Source: UBA8919 sp041658185
GTDB lineage: Bacteria > Elusimicrobiota > UBA8919
Reading direction: 5' to 3'
Assembly: GCA_041658185.1 (NCBI GenBank)
Contig: JBBAAR010000001.1
Coordinates: 1-64,000 of the forward strand
Length of the DNA: 64,000 nucleotides
The notes below the pieces were generated by a model. That model did not search any database. It was given only the letters and a program-made list of their open reading frames with translations, and was not told the origin of the DNA. Shown here in pieces: positions 60,196 to 64,000 of the stretch. Within the stretch, counting starts at the first letter, position 1; the number at the start of each line of letters is the position of its first letter. The position numbers and the translations under genes are program-made.

Positions 60196-60549
60196 TTATT
60201 TTTTTAGGGGTCTGTTTTTTTCGTCGAGAAAAACAATCTTCGGTTTGTATTTTTTTGCTCTTTCTTCTTCAACAAACTCATTTGAAATAATTATAAGCTC
60301 GTCGCCGACTTCGCCGAGACGGGCAGCGCCGCCGTTCAACTCAATGCATCCCGAGTTTTTTTTACCGACAAGCACATATGTCTCAAATCTGGCGCCGGTG
60401 GTTTTGTTAACGACCAGCACGATTTCATAAGGATAGATATCGGCAAGGTCCATAAGGTTTCTGTCAATTTTTATGGAACCGAGATAATTCAGATTTTTGC
60501 CCGTAATTTTTGCCAACTGTATTTTTGACTTTGCCATCATTCTGAACAT
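60196..60549 (-). CDS. panD: Aspartate 1-decarboxylase
   Basis: A 117-residue pyruvoyl enzyme making beta-alanine for pantothenate. FRMMAKSKIQLAKITGKNLNYLGSIKID contains the self-cleavage Gly-Ser (YLGS), and ARFETYV, LNGGAARLGEVGDELII follow, as in PanD. Usual processing generates the pyruvoyl group from the serine. It starts two bases before the dihydropyrimidinase gene, an unexpected pairing, since reductive uracil breakdown also yields beta-alanine. Confidence 0.88.
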   Translation of the reverse strand: MFRMMAKSKIQLAKITGKNLNYLGSIKIDRNLMDLADIYPYEIVLVVNKTTGARFETYVLVGKKNSGCIELNGGAARLGEVGDELIIISNEFVEEERAKKYKPKIVFLDEKNRPLKK

Positions 60550-60562
60550 TTTATCACCCCTT

Positions 60563-60682
60563 TAATAATAAGCGAGGGAGTTGTTGAGCAGAACCTCACG
60601 GAGTTCCGCATTCGCATTCAGCGGAACGAGTGAGAGCCCGCCTGCAGAGACGAGGCGTTTCTGCAAGACAATTCCCGAGCGA
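60563..60682. repeat. Stop-codon-abutting interspersed repeat, copy 3
   Basis: On the minus strand it begins directly at the stop of the 60683 gene with TCGCTCGGGAATTG. It shares GA(C/T)GAG(G)CGTTTC with copies 2 and 4. The rest has several short hairpins. It fills most of the 133-bp gap. Confidence 0.55.
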
Positions 60683-60988
60683 CTATTCAAGCATATAATC
60701 TTCAAACGGAATTTTTTTCTTTCTTAAATCCTCTTTCCATTTTTCAAGCGCAATAGGCATTTGTTCTTTTGACATTTTTACCCATTTTGAGTTAGGCGGA
60801 GAAAATTGCTCAACCGACGTCTGATACCACACATATGCCATTTTCCAGTCATTTTTCCGGGCGGCTTTGTCCGCTTCCATATATGAGTGTTTGGCACGAA
60901 ACCATACATCAAGATAAATCATAATGTACATCGCTATAACGGTTAAAATTACGGCACCGGCAGAACGGACCCATTTTTTATTAAACAT
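60683..60988 (-). CDS. Small membrane-anchored hypothetical protein
   Basis: A 101-residue protein starting at the ATG of MFNKKWVRSAGAV (60988), nine bases after GGAGG; another ATG two codons upstream is too close to that site. One N-terminal transmembrane helix (about residues 9-27) is followed by an alpha-helical, charged, single-TPR-like segment (AHS/ADKAARKNDWKMAYVWYQTSVE). No family recognised. Confidence 0.65.
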   Translation of the reverse strand: MFNKKWVRSAGAVILTVIAMYIMIYLDVWFRAKHSYMEADKAARKNDWKMAYVWYQTSVEQFSPPNSKWVKMSKEQMPIALEKWKEDLRKKKIPFEDYMLE

Positions 60989-61016
60989 AATCATTTACCT
61001 CCCCAGCGAAGGAGAA

Positions 61017-61114
61017 ATTTTTGTAGAACCTCAATTTGCGACTTATTCGTTCCAGGAGCAAATTGCAGAGCGAGTTCTGACGAGCGTTTCAAAAAAATTT
61101 GCTCCGAGCGATTT
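61017..61114. repeat. Stop-codon-abutting interspersed repeat, copy 4
   Basis: On the minus strand it begins a few bases after the response-regulator stop as ATCGCTCGGAGCAAATTTT. It contains GACGAGCGTTTC (reverse sense), shared with copies 2 and 3. The other end carries TTTGCGAC and GAGCAAATTG words. Confidence 0.55.
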
Positions 61115-61498
61115 TTAAACATCGTATCCCCCTAAAATTTTTTTTATATCTACCGCAAAAACAGCGGGGTCGAGCGGTTTGGAATAAAAACCCTTCACAT
61201 TCGGTTGTGACTTTACAAAATCATAAGTCGTGCCGTCGGCAAATTTACCGGTAATAACAAATACCGGAATATTTTTTGTGTTTTCATTTTGCTGAAGCGA
61301 TTTTAACACCTGAAACCCGCCCTGTTTAGGAAGCATAAGATCAAGTACAATGATGTCCGGTTGCGCTTCAGGAATTTTTTTAAGCGCTTCTTCGCCGTCT
61401 AATGCGGTAAAAACCTCAAGATTTTCTTTTTCAAGAATATGTTTAAAAAGTTCAACTATATTGGGGTCATCGTCAACAATAAATGCTTTTTTGTTCAT
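61115..61498 (-). CDS. Single-domain response regulator (REC)
   Basis: A 127-residue receiver domain from ATG at 61498 (MNKKAFIVDDDPN); an ATG six codons upstream is possible. It has the acidic pocket DDD, phospho-acceptor Asp in IIVLDLMLPKQ, Thr in FVITGK and conserved Lys in YSKPLD. No output domain, so it works as a stand-alone relay. No histidine kinase is adjacent. Confidence 0.9.
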   Translation of the reverse strand: MNKKAFIVDDDPNIVELFKHILEKENLEVFTALDGEEALKKIPEAQPDIIVLDLMLPKQGGFQVLKSLQQNENTKNIPVFVITGKFADGTTYDFVKSQPNVKGFYSKPLDPAVFAVDIKKILGGYDV

Positions 61499-61521
61499 AA
61501 TTTGCAATTTTATCAATTTTT

Positions 61522-62592
61522 TTACTGTTTGTCAATCCCGCTTATGAAAATTTTAACGGACGGACTTTTCCCCGTATTTTCCCAGATGTCGGTTGCACAA
61601 ACCCGAATAAAAAGTGCGGATGCGTCGCGCTTTTTGTTCTCATATCCGATATCTGCCGATAATTTTTTAGGATTTAGCGAAAATACATACGGAGCAGTGT
61701 AAAAAATTAAACCGTGTTTTTTCCAAATTTTTTTGTCTTGGGAAATTTCAAGCCAGACCTTCTGGATTTCGTTGGCAAGCACGGAAGCATAAATTACTTT
61801 TTTTTCGGCGAGCGTTTCGCCCTCTGTTATACCCATTAAACCGATTGTTATATTTTGTGATAATTCCGGGACAAATTTTATTGCGATAGCCGGTTCAAAA
61901 ACAGTTATCGGCGATTTAAGTGTTGTCGTGCTGTAATGCTGCGGCGGGGCGCCTTTTATTTCGTCATTGATAAAACTGTTGGTATCCTTATTGCCCCAGG
62001 CAGCAGCGATTATCGGACTATTTGAAGAATCGGTTAAATATGCGGATGTTGACCAAAGAGCAATATAATTTTCGCCGCCGAAATTTATTTCGTCTGACCG
62101 GACTTCAGTCCAAAACCATCGGGATTCGCCGGCCTGCTCAATGGCAAGTTCATTATCGCCTTCAAAAGGAATATCATCGGTAGCTGTCAGAAATCCCCAA
62201 TTTGATTTTTTCCACGACGGTGTTGATGACACCGCCATAAAAATATCACCCGGAATTGCTTCTTTGTCAAGCGCGGGTTTTCCGTTATTATAAACTTGCT
62301 TTGATTTCATCCGCCCGAGTTTGGCTCCGATAAAAATTTTTTTGTAATCTGAAAAATTCCCCGGTATGAATATTTTTTCTATCCAGACCCTGTTGTAACC
62401 GACATACCAAAAACCGTCCCATCCTCCGCCGTTGGCAAAAAGCCGGTAATCATTCGGGTTTCCCGCAGCAGAAAGATAAAGAGGATATGAAATTGTCGTC
62501 TGACCGTAAAAAAAAGTGAGAACGTGAAAAAGTAAGAAAGTGAGAAGGAAAAACCTAATGGTTTTTAAGCCACACTTTAACTGTCGCAGCAT
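61522..62592 (-). CDS. Secreted hypothetical protein
   Basis: A 356-residue protein with an N-terminal signal peptide (hydrophobic FLLTFLLFHVLTFFYG, cleavage probably near residue 31). The mature beta-rich sequence contains WDGFWYVGYNRVWIEKI and IALWSTSAYL, and no domain I recognise. The signal peptide core is encoded by an 8-bp quasi-tandem DNA repeat. It overlaps the upstream TPR gene by 38 bases, so that start may be a few codons off. Confidence 0.65.
   Translation of the reverse strand: MLRQLKCGLKTIRFFLLTFLLFHVLTFFYGQTTISYPLYLSAAGNPNDYRLFANGGGWDGFWYVGYNRVWIEKIFIPGNFSDYKKIFIGAKLGRMKSKQVYNNGKPALDKEAIPGDIFMAVSSTPSWKKSNWGFLTATDDIPFEGDNELAIEQAGESRWFWTEVRSDEINFGGENYIALWSTSAYLTDSSNSPIIAAAWGNKDTNSFINDEIKGAPPQHYSTTTLKSPITVFEPAIAIKFVPELSQNITIGLMGITEGETLAEKKVIYASVLANEIQKVWLEISQDKKIWKKHGLIFYTAPYVFSLNPKKLSADIGYENKKRDASALFIRVCATDIWENTGKSPSVKIFISGIDKQ
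62516..62547. repeat. 8-bp quasi-tandem repeat encoding a signal peptide core
   Basis: Four 8-base units related to GTGAGAAC/GTGAAAAA/GTAAGAAA/GTGAGAAG in a row. Read on the minus strand they encode LLTFLLFHVLT of the secreted protein. Confidence 0.65.
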
Positions 62593-64000
62593 TTGAACCT
62601 CCCGGGTTTAATTGAATGTATTTCTGAAAATATTCTTTTGCTTCTTTGTTATTTTGCGATTGCGCATAAATCACGCCTATGTTGTAATAAATATCGGCGG
62701 ACGACGGTGTGTACTCAATCGCCTTTTTATATTCTGTAATTGCATCGTCAATTTTACCGTTCACAAAATTTTTATAACCTTTTCTCTGATAAATTTTTGA
62801 CAGTTGTATCAGTGAATCCGAATCAGTTTTATCGTATTGGTACGCTTTCTTAAAATACTCAATTGCATTGTTGTCATCTTTTTTTTCCAGATACAAAAGC
62901 CCCATATTATAATATGCCGGCGAATATGTTGAATCAAGTGAAATCGCATTAGATAAAGAATGTAAAGCGTCATTAAAATCTTTTTGCTGTCTTAAAATAT
63001 CGCCGACATTATTGTGAAGCCAGATAAGTTCGGGACCAACTTTAAGCGATTTTTTTAATGCAAAAACTCCGTCTTTTTTATCGCCCGAATCAATTAAAAA
63101 TTTTCCATAAAAATAAGAATATCTGGCAATAACTTCCTGTTCCCTGTATCCGTATTTTCTCGGCAACTCGCGAATTACATAAAAATCCCGGATGTTTTTG
63201 TTTGACTTTTTTTCCGCCAGAGGCGAATCCGTCCATAACAAGCCGTTCAAATAAAGCGATTTATTTATTTTCGCCGTATTGACGGCAGAATAATATATTT
63301 TTGAGTTTCTGTCATGGGCTTTCAGCCCCCTTTTTGATAAAAATATATTGTTATATGAGTCAATTATTTCAACATCCGGCCTTTTTTTAAGAACATTTGT
63401 CAGATAAGAAAGCGTAAAAATGGTTTCATCAACTTCCTCGTGAAGATATAGAACGCTGTTTCTCTCGACGGTTTTTAATATATTAACCGGATAATCGTAG
63501 GCAATGAAATTATATCTATTTGGCGCAACTGTATAATAAAAACCGCTGAAATTAAATTTACTCCAAATAATTTGAAACGCCAATAATATTAAAACACCGT
63601 GTAAAAAAAATCTTACATTTCGCCATTCGCAAATTTTGTAGCCAGCCCAGAGCGCCGCCATAATCCATGCGGGAATATAATACGGAGTAAAAGCGTCAAT
63701 ATCCTGCGGCGTGAATTTGAAATTGAGTAAAATTATCAACCCGAGCGTGTTCGCCAGAAAAATAAAAACAGTAAGCAGGGCAAATTTAATATCTTTTTTA
63801 ATCAAACTTATAAGTCCGAATACGGAGAGAACGGCAAATAGTCCGAAGTTTTGTACTAACTGACTAAAAAAATTTCTTATAAAAATAAGTTTAGTTGTAA
63901 ATCCGACTTTTGCCGCCAACTCCAGTCCTTTGTATTGAAACCTTCCGATATGAGCAATAAAATTTTTGAGATTTTCGGGATTGCCCCAGTCAATCGGCGG
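62555..64000 (-). CDS. DUF2723-type membrane protein with TPR tail, 5' end cut by window
   Basis: The frame is open to the right edge (481 codons plus stop). The visible N-terminal part (PIDWGNPENLKNFIAHIGRFQYKG) is typical of DUF2723/GT-C membrane proteins. Transmembrane helices (LFAVLSVFGLISL, FALLTVFIFLANTLGLIILL, IPAWIMAALWAGY and others) follow. The C-terminal 150 residues contain TPRs (SPAYYNMGLLYLEKKDDNNAIEYFKKA). It is related in plan to the TMTC-like protein at 42.5 kb. Substrate unknown; a role in sugar transfer to exported proteins or cell-surface polymers is possible. Confidence 0.8.
   Translation of the reverse strand, partial: PPIDWGNPENLKNFIAHIGRFQYKGLELAAKVGFTTKLIFIRNFFSQLVQNFGLFAVLSVFGLISLIKKDIKFALLTVFIFLANTLGLIILLNFKFTPQDIDAFTPYYIPAWIMAALWAGYKICEWRNVRFFLHGVLILLAFQIIWSKFNFSGFYYTVAPNRYNFIAYDYPVNILKTVERNSVLYLHEEVDETIFTLSYLTNVLKKRPDVEIIDSYNNIFLSKRGLKAHDRNSKIYYSAVNTAKINKSLYLNGLLWTDSPLAEKKSNKNIRDFYVIRELPRKYGYREQEVIARYSYFYGKFLIDSGDKKDGVFALKKSLKVGPELIWLHNNVGDILRQQKDFNDALHSLSNAISLDSTYSPAYYNMGLLYLEKKDDNNAIEYFKKAYQYDKTDSDSLIQLSKIYQRKGYKNFVNGKIDDAITEYKKAIEYTPSSADIYYNIGVIYAQSQNNKEAKEYFQKYIQLNPGGSNAATVKVWLKNH

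Noticed and set aside
1..64000. tRNA, rRNA, riboswitch or CRISPR
   Set aside because: No cloverleaf-like sequence with a GGTTC-type arm, no rRNA segment, no recognisable cobalamin or THF riboswitch and no spacer-repeat array was found by eye; covariance-model scanning would be needed to exclude them fully.

Overview
The window is a low-GC (visually about 40% G+C) bacterial chromosome segment. It encodes almost the whole bacterial Wood-Ljungdahl pathway: formate dehydrogenase, Fhs, FchA, FolD, MetF/MetV, AcsE, AcsB, AcsC, AcsD, AcsV, CooS and CooC. It also holds a soluble-looking [NiFe] hydrogenase, so the host is a strict anaerobe with acetogen-type carbon metabolism. Gene order, the many interspersed short repeats, the DUF2723/TPR membrane proteins and the lack of a match to any cultured acetogen operon I know suggest an uncultured lineage, perhaps of the Omnitrophota/Elusimicrobiota kind. 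That placement is inference. Every intact gene lies on the minus strand; the only plus-strand gene is a broken tyrosine recombinase. No tRNA, rRNA or CRISPR array was seen.

Layout, left to right (transcription runs right to left). 1-5.8 kb: a Type IIG restriction-modification enzyme cut by the window edge, then proB, obgE, rpmA and rplU behind a consensus promoter. 5.8-8.9 kb: a three-gene group of an M50-like membrane protease, a PD-(D/E)XK nuclease-GAF-GGDEF fusion and a HAMP membrane protein. 8.9-11.8 kb: panC, an alpha/beta hydrolase and recA. 11.9-25.3 kb: the methyl branch in two operons, acsE-mobA-hydG-fdhA-hydB-mobB and fhs-hydS-hydL-protease-metV-metF-fchA-folD, the second ending in a terminator. 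25.3-29.2 kb: an accessory patch with an MNT/HEPN toxin-antitoxin pair under a palindromic operator, an orphan secreted protein between direct repeats, an integrase remnant and a YhcG-type nuclease. 29.2-42.5 kb: the carbonyl branch, cooC-cooS-cooF-FAD oxidoreductase-methyltransferase-acsB-acsC-acsV-acsD and a divergent acetate kinase. 42.5-48.8 kb: a TPR glycosyltransferase-like membrane protein, a truncated MscS channel, MgtE, a NupC transporter and an isoprenylcysteine-methyltransferase-like protein. 48.9-54.4 kb: cupin, ssnA, larA-like, FAD-linked lactate/glycolate dehydrogenase and fumarase alpha. 54.4-60.5 kb: a HEAT-repeat secreted protein, an ORF6N protein next to a duplicated tail of the dihydropyrimidine dehydrogenase gene, then panD-dihydropyrimidinase-preTA. 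60.6-64 kb: small signalling and secreted proteins and a DUF2723/TPR protein cut by the right edge.

How it fits together: formate dehydrogenase and hydrogenase can feed electrons to the methyl branch; AcsE passes the methyl group to the AcsC/AcsD corrinoid protein, which AcsV reactivates; CooS makes CO and AcsB makes acetyl-CoA. No phosphotransacetylase is present and the acetate kinase-like gene has lost several catalytic residues, so acetate formation from this locus is uncertain. The right third looks like nucleobase, hydantoin and lactate metabolism, with two potential sources of beta-alanine (PanD and reductive pyrimidine degradation).

The most interesting items are the nuclease-GAF-GGDEF fusion with its membrane neighbours, the degenerate acetate kinase closing the acs operon, and a family of intergenic repeats that start immediately after stop codons.
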